This document shows positions 48,177 to 56,637 of a stretch of 64,000 bases of DNA, in pieces. The stretch's first letter is position 1, and every line of letters starts with the position of its first letter. The translations under genes were made by a program, and so were the position numbers. Under the pieces are notes generated by a model. It searched no databases. It had not been told where the DNA came from and saw nothing but the letters and a program-made list of their open reading frames with translations. This DNA comes from WHSW01 sp963769945 (GTDB taxonomy: Bacteria; Actinomycetota; Thermoleophilia; Solirubrobacterales; 70-9): positions 248,001-312,000 of the forward strand of contig CAVYOA010000014.1 in NCBI GenBank assembly GCA_963769945.1. Direction: 5' to 3'.

Positions 48177-48932
48177 ATGGACGTCTACCAGCGCAGGCGC
48201 CTGGTCGCGCTCAGCGCGGTCGCAGTGGTGTTCATCGCCCTAGTCCTGCTCTTTCGCAGCTGCGGCGGAGATGACGAGGCTGCGCCCGTGACCCCGCTAT
48301 CGGGCGCCACAGGCGTCAGCGGCCTTGCCGCACTGACCGCAGCCGACTACATCGCCCAGGCCGACCCCGTCTGCCTCGAGTCGAACACCGCGCTCGCCGC
48401 GGTCGACGACGCCGACGCCGAGGCCGCCGCGACCGAGAAGGGCCAGATCCTCAACAACCAACTTGCGACGCTGATGACGCTGACGCTGGCGCCGGGCGAG
48501 GACGGCGAGGACAAGCTGGCGAAGTTCCTCGGTGCGATCGAGGATCAGGTCATCGACTACCAAGACCTGGTCACGGCAAGTGAGCGCGGAGATTCCGTCC
48601 AGGTCGCAGAGCTCGACGCCGCCGCCGACGCCTCCGCCGACGAAGCGGCAAAGGCGGCGAGGAACTTCGGTTTCGAAGTCTGCGGCGACCTCGAGCAGGT
48701 CGGCGACACCACCGAAACCGGCTCCGCCGGTGACGGTGAAGAAGGCGACGCCACCGACGTCGCCACCGACACCGCGACCGCAACCGACACCGTGACCGAG
48801 ACGCCAGTGGCACCCGTGACACCCGCCGCCGAACCCGCGGAGACGGTTGAGCCCGCTGCCACAGACGACGGCGGTACCGCCCCAGCCACGCCCGCCCCGA
48901 CCGACACCGGCTCCGGCGGGGTCACCCCGTAG
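48177..48932 (+). CDS. Membrane-anchored acidic protein of unknown function
   Basis: A 251-residue protein with an N-terminal transmembrane anchor (LVALSAVAVVFIALVLLF, residues ~9-26) followed by a Cys. A helical ectodomain of ~130 residues has two cysteines (ADPVCLESN, FEVCGDLEQ), and the Thr/Ala/Glu/Pro-rich tail of ~75 residues has repeated TAT/TDT units. A low-complexity tail like this suggests a cell-wall spacer. No family is recognised. The last 11 nt overlap the convergent ABC gene. Confidence 0.65.
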   Translation: MDVYQRRRLVALSAVAVVFIALVLLFRSCGGDDEAAPVTPLSGATGVSGLAALTAADYIAQADPVCLESNTALAAVDDADAEAAATEKGQILNNQLATLMTLTLAPGEDGEDKLAKFLGAIEDQVIDYQDLVTASERGDSVQVAELDAAADASADEAAKAARNFGFEVCGDLEQVGDTTETGSAGDGEEGDATDVATDTATATDTVTETPVAPVTPAAEPAETVEPAATDDGGTAPATPAPTDTGSGGVTP

Positions 48933-50832
48933 CCGATTCCGCCCAGGCGCCGTAGAGCTCCGCGTAGCGCCCGCCCGCATCGATCAGCTCATCATGGGTG
49001 CCGGATTCGATCATCCGCCCGTACTCGAGCACGACGATGCGCCCGGCGCGCCGGATCGTCGAGAGGCGGTGGGCGATCACGATCGCCGTCCTTCCCAACA
49101 GCAGGCGCGCCAGACCCTCCTCGATCACCCGCTCCGTTCTCACGTCAACGTTTGATGTCGCCTCGTCAAGGATCAAGATTCGCGGCTCTGCCAGCAGCGC
49201 TCGCGCGAAGGCGATGAGTTGGCGCTGTCCCGCCGATAGCTGCCCTCCCCGCTCGCCGACTTCGTTGTCAAACCCCTTCGGCAGGCGCTCGATGAACGCC
49301 AGCGCACCGACCGCACCCGCTGCCGCCTCGATCTCATCCTGGCGCGCATCGGGTCGCCCGAAGGCGATGTTCTCGCGCACCGACCCCGAGAACAAGAAGC
49401 TCTCCTGCGGAACGATTCCGAGCTGGCTGCGAAGCGCGCTCGTGCGAAGGTCGCGCAGATCCTGACCGTCGACGAGCACCCGGCCGCGCTGCGGGTCATA
49501 AAAGCGGGCGACGAGCTTTGCCAGCGTCGACTTGCCGGCCCCCGTCTCGCCGACCAGGGCCACCGTCTGCCCGGCCGGCACGTGCAGGTCGATCCCCTCC
49601 AGCGCCCAGCCCGCCTGCGCCACGCGATCCAAGCCTGCCGCCTTGGCGTCTGCGAACTCGCTCAACTCCGCGGCCGTCGCATCGCCGCCGCGCGCGTAGG
49701 AAAACCAGACGTCGTCGAGCTCGATCTCCCCACGCAGCTGGCCGGGATCGATCGCGTCGGGGCGGTCGATCATGTCGGGCTCGGTGTCGAGTAGATCGAA
49801 GATCTTGTCCAGGGCGGCCATCCCCTGCTGGTAAGTCGTATACAGCTGCGAGATCTGCTGGATCGGGTCAAAGAACAGCGCCAGGTAGCCGACGAAGGCG
49901 ACGACGACGCCGATCTCGATCTCGCCATCGATCGCCTGCGAGCCGCCGTAGAGGATGATCGCAGCCGTGCCGATCGCCGAGAGCAGCTCGACCGCGGGAA
50001 AGTAGGAGGCGTTGAGGTAGACGGTGCGCAGGTTGACCACCCGGTTCTCCTCGTTGAGCTCGTCCATGCGCTCGATGTGCTGCGCCTCGCGCCCGAACGA
50101 CTTCACAACCCGCACTCCCGAGAGCGTCTCCTGCAGGTAGGCGGTGATATTGGCGATCTTCTCGCGTGTCAGTCGATAGGCGTCGGCTGAGGCGAGGCGG
50201 AAGATGACGCTGCCTACCATCAAGATCGGGAAGGTGACGAAGGTGACCAGGGCGAGCTGGGGGTCGAGCGCGATCAGGATGACAACCACCCCCGCGAGCG
50301 TCAGCACGCTCGAAAACAGCGTCACGATGCCGTCGGTGACGAGGCTGTCGAGCGCCTGCACATCGTTGGTCATGCGCGAGATCAAGACACCGGGACGCCG
50401 CCGAGTAAAGAACCCGATTGACATCTTTTGCAGGTGGACGTAGATGCGCTCGCGCAGGTCCTGCAGCGTGCGCTGGCCAACCCAGCCGACGAAATAGGTC
50501 TGTGCGTATGAGGCGCCCCAGTAGGCGGCGATCGAGAGGATGAAGATGCAGACGATGATCGCCAGCGCCGTCTCGTCTCCCTCCCGGATGCCGCTGTCGA
50601 TCGCCCGGCCCGCGAGATACGGCGGCGCCAGCGCCGCCGCCGTGGCGATCAGCAACGCGACGAACATCCAGATCACCTGCTTGCGATACGGCCGCAGCAG
50701 GCCGAGCAGCCAGCGCAGCTTGCGTGCCCGCTGATCCTGGCCGCGGATCAGGCGCCAGATGTCGCCGAACATCGCGAGGGTGCTCGCCAGCCTGCCGGGC
50801 TCCTCTCGAGCCGGAAGCTCCGGCGTGCTCAC
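48922..50832 (-). CDS. ABC exporter subunit A (canonical Walker B)
   Basis: A 636-residue half-transporter: six helices, then a nucleotide-binding domain. Seen are Walker A GETGAGKST, Q-loop VPQESFLFSGSV, signature LSAGQRQL (not the usual LSGGQ), Walker B RILILDEATSNVD with catalytic Glu, and H-loop IAHRLST. An unusual insertion of ~30 residues (GGDATAAELSEFADAKAAGL) lies before Walker A. The N-terminus has ~35 extra residues. GTG 50832 overlaps the stop of the partner gene (GTGA), so the two form a heterodimeric exporter. Substrate unknown (lipid, peptide or drug). Confidence 0.92.
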   Translation of the reverse strand: MSTPELPAREEPGRLASTLAMFGDIWRLIRGQDQRARKLRWLLGLLRPYRKQVIWMFVALLIATAAALAPPYLAGRAIDSGIREGDETALAIIVCIFILSIAAYWGASYAQTYFVGWVGQRTLQDLRERIYVHLQKMSIGFFTRRRPGVLISRMTNDVQALDSLVTDGIVTLFSSVLTLAGVVVILIALDPQLALVTFVTFPILMVGSVIFRLASADAYRLTREKIANITAYLQETLSGVRVVKSFGREAQHIERMDELNEENRVVNLRTVYLNASYFPAVELLSAIGTAAIILYGGSQAIDGEIEIGVVVAFVGYLALFFDPIQQISQLYTTYQQGMAALDKIFDLLDTEPDMIDRPDAIDPGQLRGEIELDDVWFSYARGGDATAAELSEFADAKAAGLDRVAQAGWALEGIDLHVPAGQTVALVGETGAGKSTLAKLVARFYDPQRGRVLVDGQDLRDLRTSALRSQLGIVPQESFLFSGSVRENIAFGRPDARQDEIEAAAGAVGALAFIERLPKGFDNEVGERGGQLSAGQRQLIAFARALLAEPRILILDEATSNVDVRTERVIEEGLARLLLGRTAIVIAHRLSTIRRAGRIVVLEYGRMIESGTHDELIDAGGRYAELYGAWAESATG

Positions 50833-52598
50833 AGGCCAGCCACCGCTTCGCGCTGTTCGAGGTCGCGCTGCAAGAAGACCACGTCTTCACAGCCGAACTC
50901 GGCGATCTCGCCGTAGAGCGGGCAACGCTCGAGCAGCTCTTCGTGGGTCCCGCGATCGACCAGGCGTCCGGCTTCCATGACGACGATCTCGTCGGCAAGC
51001 GAGATCGTCGACAGCCGGTGAGCGACGACAAACGTCGTCCGACCCGCCATCACTTCGCGAAAGCCCTTCTTGATCTCCTCCTCGGTGCGAGCGTCGACCG
51101 AGGACGTGGCGTCGTCGAGAATCAGGATCCGCGGCTCTGCGATCAGCGCGCGAGCGATCGCGATCCGCTGGCGCTGGCCTCCGGAGAGTGTCAGGCCCCG
51201 CTCGCCGACGACCGTCTCGTAGCCGGCGGGCAACCGCGTGATGAACTCATGTGCCTGCGCCTGGCGAGCCGCGGTCTCGATCTGCTCGCGCGAAGCCTGC
51301 GGGCGCGCGTAGGAGATGTTCTCGGCGACGGTGGCCGAAAACAGAAAGGGATCATCGGCGACGAACGCGACTTGGCGCCGCAGCGACTCGACCTCGACCG
51401 AGCGCACATCGGCGCCGTCGACCAGCACCTCGCCCTCGCTGGCGTCATAAAGACGCGCGATCAACGCCACGAGGCTCGTCTTGCCCGAGCCGGTCGGGCC
51501 GACGAGGGCGACGGTGCGCCCGGCGGCAACCTCGAGATCGACTCCGCTCAACGCCGGATCCGAGCTTGCGTAGGTCAAGCCGACGTTGCGAAACTCGACC
51601 GCTCCAGGTCCCGGCGGCAGCGCCGGGGCGCCGGGGGCGCTGACGATCGCCGGCTCGCGGTCGAGGATCTCGAACAGCCGGTTGCCCGAGGCGACCGCGC
51701 GCTGGGCCATGCCGAGCGCGATGCCGAGTCCGCGCATCGGACCCATGAGCATCATCAAGAACAGATAGAACGTCGTGAAATCGCCCAGGCTGAGGTTCTG
51801 GTTGATCACCTGGACGCCCCCGAGGTAGAGGATCACCGCGAGTCCGAGACTGGGAATGAACGCCAGCATCGGCGAGTAGAAAGCGCGCAGCCGCGTCGAG
51901 TAGACGTTCTGGTCGAAGACGCGGGTGACGGAGCGGCGAAAACGCTCGAGCATGTGCTTCTCGCGGGCGAACGCCTTGACGATCCGCACCCCCGAGATGC
52001 TTTCCTCGGCCTCTGCGGTGAGCTCGGCGATTCGCTGTTGCACCTCCTGCACCGCGGGTCGCGAGAGGCGGCTGTAGCGACGCGCCGCAACGACCACGAA
52101 CGGCACCGGCAGCAAGGCCAGCGCGGCGAGCCAGGGCTCGATCACGAACATGGCGACGCTCGCCAGGGCGATCGTGAGAAAGCTTTGGGTGAGAAAGATC
52201 AGTCCGTAGCCCAAGAAGAAGCGGATCGACTGCAGGTCGACAGTCGCGCGCGACATCAGCTGGCCCGTTTGCTGGGAGTCAAAGAAGCCGAGCTCGAGCG
52301 CCTGCAGATGGCCGTAGACGCGCTGACGCAGGTCGAACTCGACCGCGAGCGAGACCTTGCCGGCGACGACGCGGCGCACCCAGGTGAGGCCGAGGCGCAG
52401 GATCGCGGCGCCGACGATCGCGAGCGCCAACGGCAGCAGATCGGCGCGCACTCCCTCGTTGATCGCGTCGACGGCGCGGCCCACCAGCCACGGGATCGCG
52501 ACCGTCATCACCATCGCCGCCCAGGCGATGACGAGCGAGCCGATCACCTGACGCCGATAAGGACGAAGAAAGGTGAGCAGGCGGCGAAAGGTATCCAT
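50829..52598 (-). CDS. ABC exporter subunit B (degenerate ATP site)
   Basis: A 589-residue half-transporter from ATG 52598. Walker A GPTGSGKTS and signature LSGGQRQR are canonical. The Walker B acidic pair reads LILDDATSSVD (Asp for the catalytic Glu), and the Q-loop position reads VADDPFLFS (Asp for Gln). The H-loop VAHRLST is kept. Together with LSAGQ in subunit A, one composite ATP site would be degenerate, as in TM287/288, BmrCD or TmrAB. It is the first gene of the operon and has a TATAGT box and a palindrome upstream. Confidence 0.92.
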   Translation of the reverse strand: MDTFRRLLTFLRPYRRQVIGSLVIAWAAMVMTVAIPWLVGRAVDAINEGVRADLLPLALAIVGAAILRLGLTWVRRVVAGKVSLAVEFDLRQRVYGHLQALELGFFDSQQTGQLMSRATVDLQSIRFFLGYGLIFLTQSFLTIALASVAMFVIEPWLAALALLPVPFVVVAARRYSRLSRPAVQEVQQRIAELTAEAEESISGVRIVKAFAREKHMLERFRRSVTRVFDQNVYSTRLRAFYSPMLAFIPSLGLAVILYLGGVQVINQNLSLGDFTTFYLFLMMLMGPMRGLGIALGMAQRAVASGNRLFEILDREPAIVSAPGAPALPPGPGAVEFRNVGLTYASSDPALSGVDLEVAAGRTVALVGPTGSGKTSLVALIARLYDASEGEVLVDGADVRSVEVESLRRQVAFVADDPFLFSATVAENISYARPQASREQIETAARQAQAHEFITRLPAGYETVVGERGLTLSGGQRQRIAIARALIAEPRILILDDATSSVDARTEEEIKKGFREVMAGRTTFVVAHRLSTISLADEIVVMEAGRLVDRGTHEELLERCPLYGEIAEFGCEDVVFLQRDLEQREAVAGL

Positions 52599-52607
52599 GA
52601 GCTACCT

Positions 52608-52636
52608 ACTATAGAAAGTGAAGTAGAGGCGCCTCT
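52608..52636 (-). promoter_or_regulatory. ABC exporter promoter with palindromic operator candidate
   Basis: On the minus strand, -10 TATAGT (52613-52608) lies 9 nt before ATG 52598. The perfect 12-bp palindrome AGAGGCGCCTCT (52625-52636) covers the expected -35 region (about 52631-52636). A repressor bound there would block RNA polymerase. Confidence 0.5.
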
Positions 52637-52640
52637 CTCT

Positions 52641-54035
52641 TTACGCAGAGCGTCCGGCGAGCCACGTCCTGTGCTGCTCACCGAGCTCAGTCGCTGGCTC
52701 GCCGCCCTCGATCAGCTCCCGCAGCAACGGGCCCCAGGCGTTCTCGGCGCGCACGGTGGAGGCGATTTGAAATAGCAGCCCCTCCATGCGCCGCAGCAGC
52801 AGCGCCTCCGGCGGCAGCGTCATCCGCCGCATCTGACCGATCATCTGCTCGCCCGAGTCGCTGCGAAGCGACTCCGTTCCTCGCCACAGGTCCTCCGGCG
52901 CAAGCCGCAGCGGCTCGTCGCCTGCGAACCACCAGCCCGCGAGGCGCATGTGCTCGAGCAGCAGCTCGGCGTTCCATTCGGCCGAGGGACCGGGTAGATA
53001 GCCGAGCTCGCGCATCGCTTGCACCAGTGCGACCGCGTGACCTTCGCGAATCGCCTCAAAGACGCGAGCCTCGCGCAGCAGATACTCCTCGGGAAGACGG
53101 CGCAGCATGCCGAAGTCAAAGAAGCCGACGCGGCCGTCGTCACAGAGCAGGTAGTTGCCCGGGTGCGGGTCGCCGAGGGCAAGATGAAGCTCGCTCGCTG
53201 TCGCGTAAAAGAAGCGATAGACGATCTCGGCGAAGCGGTCGCGCGTCGGCTCGTCGCGCTCGGCGACCTCTTCGAAGCTGGCGCCGTCGACCCATTCGGT
53301 GACGATCACCCGCCGCCGGCTGAGGCTGGTGTCGACATCGGGAACACGGATATACGGATGGCGTCGCCAGTAGCGGGCCAGGCGCCGGTGATTGGAGGCC
53401 TCGAGCTCATAGTCGCACTCCTCGGTGATTCGCTCGCCGAGCTCGGCCAGAACGTCCTTTACCTCGAGCCCGGGCATCAGCCGCCGCAGCACTGGAGAGA
53501 GCATGCGCAGGTTTCGCATGTCCGACTCGACCGCGTCGGCGATCCCGGGGTACTGCACCTTGATCGCCACATCGCGCCCCTCGGCCGAGCGGCCGCGATA
53601 GACCTGGCCGATGCTTGCTGCGGCCGCGGGCTCGGGATCGATGCTGGCGAGCACCTGCTCCGGCTCAGCGCCCCACTCGGCGGCCAAGACCTTGTGCATG
53701 TCCTTCCACCCAACAGCGGGAACATCGTCGCGAAGCGAGGCCAAGCGCTGTTGCAGGTAAGCCGACTGGTCGGGCTCGAGGCCCGGGAACTCAACGGTCG
53801 ACAGCACCTGACCGGCCTTCATCGCCGCTCCGCGCATCACCGCGAGCTGGTCAACCAGCGAATCGATCGTGGCGACGACTCGGTCGCCGCGCCGGCGCTG
53901 CCGTTCATCATCTGAGCCGCGCCCGTCAAATCGATCGCCTGCCCAGCGCGCCGCGCCACCAGCCGCGACCTTGCCCAGCCGCGCCGTGCGTGCCACACGC
54001 CCGGCCGTCGGTCGCTTCGAGTTGCCGTCAGCCAC
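52641..54035 (-). CDS. UbiB/ABC1-family protein kinase-like protein
   Basis: An atypical kinase-fold protein (464 residues) from GTG 54035. Family blocks are the ATP-side motif MRGAAMKAGQVLST (KxGQ), AAAASIGQVYRG (A-rich loop), VAIKVQYPGI (Lys), ECDYELEASNHRRL (Glu) and LGDPHPGNYLL (catalytic Asp) with FFDFGMLRRL (metal Asp). UbiB proteins support isoprenoid quinone synthesis; in organisms with menaquinone the role is uncertain. The N-terminal ~65 residues are basic. The gene lies upstream of the ABC operon on the same strand and diverges from the Cys-rich gene, with 56 nt between them. Confidence 0.9.
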   Translation of the reverse strand: MADGNSKRPTAGRVARTARLGKVAAGGAARWAGDRFDGRGSDDERQRRRGDRVVATIDSLVDQLAVMRGAAMKAGQVLSTVEFPGLEPDQSAYLQQRLASLRDDVPAVGWKDMHKVLAAEWGAEPEQVLASIDPEPAAAASIGQVYRGRSAEGRDVAIKVQYPGIADAVESDMRNLRMLSPVLRRLMPGLEVKDVLAELGERITEECDYELEASNHRRLARYWRRHPYIRVPDVDTSLSRRRVIVTEWVDGASFEEVAERDEPTRDRFAEIVYRFFYATASELHLALGDPHPGNYLLCDDGRVGFFDFGMLRRLPEEYLLREARVFEAIREGHAVALVQAMRELGYLPGPSAEWNAELLLEHMRLAGWWFAGDEPLRLAPEDLWRGTESLRSDSGEQMIGQMRRMTLPPEALLLRRMEGLLFQIASTVRAENAWGPLLRELIEGGEPATELGEQHRTWLAGRSA

Positions 54036-54091
54036 GGTCGCAGTGTGGCAGGGCACCTTTGCCGCCCAGCAACGCGCGCAATAATCCGTCG

Positions 54092-54274
54092 ATGGCACGT
54101 TCGTCGGCGGGGCTGTGCGACACCTGCGCCCATCAGCGCTTGATCCGCAACACCCGCGGCTCGGAGTTCTCGCTATGTCAGCGCTCGCGCACCGACCCCG
54201 CCTACCCGCGATATCCACGTGTGCCGGTCGCGGCATGCCCGGGCTGGGAGCGGCGCGTCAAGGCGCCGGGATGA
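54092..54274 (+). CDS. Small Cys-rich, probably zinc-binding protein
   Basis: A 60-residue protein from ATG 54092. LCDTCAHQRLIRNTRGSEFS is followed by LCQRSRTDPAYPRYPRVPV and ACPGWERR: four cysteines in the pattern C-x2-C-x18-C-x20-C, suggesting one structural zinc. I believe short proteins of this pattern recur in actinobacteria, but I know no function. The ATG of the Kelch gene overlaps its stop (ATGA), so the two are co-translated. It diverges from UbiB. Confidence 0.72.
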   Translation: MARSSAGLCDTCAHQRLIRNTRGSEFSLCQRSRTDPAYPRYPRVPVAACPGWERRVKAPG

Positions 54275-55302
54275 GCTCGAGCGGTCGAGCACAAGGCCTC
54301 GGTTTGCGCGCGCTTGGGGCTGGGGTGGCGGCGATCGCCTGCGCGGCGGCGATCGTCTTGGCGACCGGCGACAGCTCCAACGGCGAGCGGCGACCGGCAG
54401 GCGGTCAGCGAGCCACCGATTCCTGGGCCGCGCTCGCGCCAAGCCCGCTGCAGCGGACGGAGGTCGGCGCCGCCCGCATCGGCGATCGAATCTACGTCGT
54501 CGGTGGCTACATCTCGAGTGGCGGCACGAGCGGACGGATGGTGCGCTACGACATCTCCGGTGACTCGTGGCGCGAGGTTGAATCGCTGCCCATCGCCGTC
54601 AACCATCCGGGCCTGACTGCCCATCGCGGCCGGCTCTACCTGCTGGGCGGCAACCTTTCGGGCGCGGGCAACGGCGAGCCCAAGTCCAAACGCTTTTACC
54701 GCTACAGCCCCGCCGCCGACCGCTGGGCCCGGTTGCCCGACGCACCGACCGAGCGCGCCGCGCTCGCGCTCGCGGGGATCGGCGACAAGCTCTATGCGGC
54801 CGGCGGCTACACCGAGCAGGTCTTCGACTTCGCCCGGCTCGAGATCTACGACCTCGACAAGCGTCGCTGGCGACGGGGCCCGCCTATGCCGACGGGCCGA
54901 AACCACGTCGGCTACGGCGCGCTGGGCGGCGAGCTGATCGTCACCGGCGGACGGCCAGGCCCCACTCATGGGAGCCAGGCCACCGTGGAGAGCTATAACC
55001 CTGAGCGCCGGCGCTGGTCGCAGCTTGCGGCAATGCCGACCGCGCGCAGCGGTCACAGCGCCGCCGTCGCTGGCAGCAGGCTTGTGGTCTTCGGTGGTGA
55101 GGAACTCGACGGTGGTCAGACGATCGAGCAGGTTGAAATCTTCGATTCGGCGACCGGCTCCTGGTCGGCGCTGCCGGACATGGTCACGCCCCGTCACGGC
55201 CTCGGCGCAGCCGCCAAGGGCTCGCGCGTCTACGCGCTCGAGGGCGGACCCCAGCCAGGCCTGGCCTACTCGAGCGCTTTGGAGTACCTCGATCTGCCTT
55301 GA
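54271..55302 (+). CDS. Membrane-anchored Kelch-repeat protein
   Basis: A 343-residue protein with an N-terminal transmembrane segment (LGAGVAAIACAAAIVLATG) and an exported beta-propeller of about six Kelch repeats. Repeat marks are the Gly-Gly pairs with a downstream Tyr/Trp: IYVVGGYISSGG, LYLLGGNLSGAG, LYAAGGYTEQV, LIVTGGRPGPTH, LVVFGGEELDGG and VYALEGGPQPG. Each is followed by x-W (SWREV, RWARLPD, RWSQLAAMP). A binding scaffold is inferred; no catalytic residues are seen. It is coupled to the Cys-rich gene and convergent with EamA. Confidence 0.85.
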   Translation: MSSSGRAQGLGLRALGAGVAAIACAAAIVLATGDSSNGERRPAGGQRATDSWAALAPSPLQRTEVGAARIGDRIYVVGGYISSGGTSGRMVRYDISGDSWREVESLPIAVNHPGLTAHRGRLYLLGGNLSGAGNGEPKSKRFYRYSPAADRWARLPDAPTERAALALAGIGDKLYAAGGYTEQVFDFARLEIYDLDKRRWRRGPPMPTGRNHVGYGALGGELIVTGGRPGPTHGSQATVESYNPERRRWSQLAAMPTARSGHSAAVAGSRLVVFGGEELDGGQTIEQVEIFDSATGSWSALPDMVTPRHGLGAAAKGSRVYALEGGPQPGLAYSSALEYLDLP

Positions 55303-55314
55303 CTCGTCGGCGGA

Positions 55315-56163
55315 TCAGGCTTCAGGCGGCGGCGGGCGAGTGCTGAGTGTGCCGAGGCTGGCGATGACAACGAGCGCGATCGCGACGATCTCTCTCGCTG
55401 CGAGGGCCTGATCGAGGATGATCAGCCCGACGGTTGCCGCTACTGCGGGCTCGAGGCTCATCAGGACGCCGAAGGTGCCTCGTGGCAACCGGCGCAGCGC
55501 CTCGAGCTCGAGCGAATAGGGGATCACGGAGCTGAGCATCGCGACGCCGAGGCCAGCGGCGAGCAGGGCCGGTTCGAGCAACTGCTTGCCGGCGTCGACG
55601 ATCCCGGGCCCGAGCAAGAGCAGGCCGGCGATCGCCATCGCCAGCGCAAGCCCGTCGCCGCCCTCGAACGAGCGCCCGACGCGCTTGGCGAGCAGGATGT
55701 AGACGGCCCAGAAGGCACCGGCGAGCAGCGCCAGGCCCGCACCAAGGCCGTCGAGGTCGCTTCCAGGCAGCGGTGACAAGGCGAGGATTCCCGCCGTCGC
55801 CAGCGCCGCCCAGACGAAGTCCAGCCGCCGTCGTGAGAAGGCGAAGGCCACGCCGAGCGGCCCGACGAACTCCAGCGTGACCGCGATTCCGAGCGGGATC
55901 CGGTCAAGCGCCAGGTAGAAGCTCGTGTTCATGCCCGCGAGGGCGAGCCCGAACAAGAGCACGTCACGGCCCGGCGTCCCGCGGAGGCTGCGAAACGTCG
56001 GTCGCCAGATCGCCATCAGCACGACCGCGGCGAGCGCCAGTCGCAACATCACCGTTCCCGTCGGCCCGAGCTCGTCGAAGAGCTCGGTGGCAAGCGCGGC
56101 ACCGATTTGAACCGAGACGACGGCACCGAGGACGAGGCCCACCGCCGGCACCCTGGTGCTCAC
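55315..56163 (-). CDS. EamA/DMT-family transporter
   Basis: A 282-residue membrane protein of the drug/metabolite superfamily with ~10 helices in two EamA repeats: VQIGAALATELFDELGPTGT to SPLPG, and AGLALLAGAFWAVYILLAKR to LGTLSTRPP. Conserved features include LRLALAAVVLMAIWRP, EFVGPLGVAF, AVMLSSVIPYSLELEALRRL-like TM7 and SLEPAVAATVGLIILDQ. This is the RhaT/YdcZ-like threonine-homoserine exporter group, but the substrate is not determined. GTG 56163 directly follows the cupredoxin stop, so the two are in one operon. Confidence 0.88.
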   Translation of the reverse strand: MSTRVPAVGLVLGAVVSVQIGAALATELFDELGPTGTVMLRLALAAVVLMAIWRPTFRSLRGTPGRDVLLFGLALAGMNTSFYLALDRIPLGIAVTLEFVGPLGVAFAFSRRRLDFVWAALATAGILALSPLPGSDLDGLGAGLALLAGAFWAVYILLAKRVGRSFEGGDGLALAMAIAGLLLLGPGIVDAGKQLLEPALLAAGLGVAMLSSVIPYSLELEALRRLPRGTFGVLMSLEPAVAATVGLIILDQALAAREIVAIALVVIASLGTLSTRPPPPEA

Positions 56164-56553
56164 CTACTTCTTGACCTTGAGCTCCAGCCGCATCACGGAG
56201 CGATGAAACGTGCAGACGAACGAATAGTTGCCCGCCACCTTGAACATGCGCTTGAACTCGACGCCAACCGAGCCGTCAGCCGATTTGAAGTCGCTCGGCT
56301 TGACGCCGTCGGGATGCCTGTTCGTGAGCTTGACGTTGTGCGTGTTCATGTTGAGCTCGGCCCACTGCCATTCGACCTTGTCGCGCGCCGCAATCTTGAG
56401 CGAGGTCGGCAGGTAGTAGTCGTCGCCAACCTGCACCGTCTTGGTTGCTCGCGCGTGCGTCGCCGGTGCCCCAGCGGCCACCGGCGACAAGGTCGCCAAT
56501 GCGACGAGCGCGGCAAGGGCGAGGAGGGTGTGTGGACGACGCTTGCGAGGCAT
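56164..56553 (-). CDS. Secreted cupredoxin (plastocyanin-like)
   Basis: A 129-residue type-1 copper protein with a signal peptide (LLALAALVALATLSPVAAG, ~10-28) from ATG 56553. The copper ligands fit the usual set: His in NMNTHNVKL, then Cys, His and Met in FVCTFHRSVMRLEL (C-x2-H-x3-M). The domain begins KTVQVGDDYYLPTSLKI. It probably carries electrons or buffers copper outside the membrane. The EamA GTG follows its stop with no gap. It is divergent from zwf. Confidence 0.88.
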   Translation of the reverse strand: MPRKRRPHTLLALAALVALATLSPVAAGAPATHARATKTVQVGDDYYLPTSLKIAARDKVEWQWAELNMNTHNVKLTNRHPDGVKPSDFKSADGSVGVEFKRMFKVAGNYSFVCTFHRSVMRLELKVKK

Positions 56554-56624
56554 GCACCCGGTACTAAACCGCGTCGAGGTCATCCGGTGCGGTTCGCTGC
56601 GCCGCTGCGCAAGGCCGGCTTCGC

Positions 56625-56630
56625 TAGCGT
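56625..56630 (+). promoter_or_regulatory. Putative -10 box of zwf
   Basis: TAGCGT lies 7 nt before ATG 56638, the same spacing as other leaderless genes here. Confidence 0.4.
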
Positions 56631-56637
56631 GGCGCCG

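Noticed and set aside
50724..52775. A 683-residue open frame antisense to the ABC subunit B gene
   Set aside because: It is Arg/Asp/His-rich with no domain signal and lies opposite a well-supported ABC exporter. High-GC codon bias commonly opens such antisense frames.
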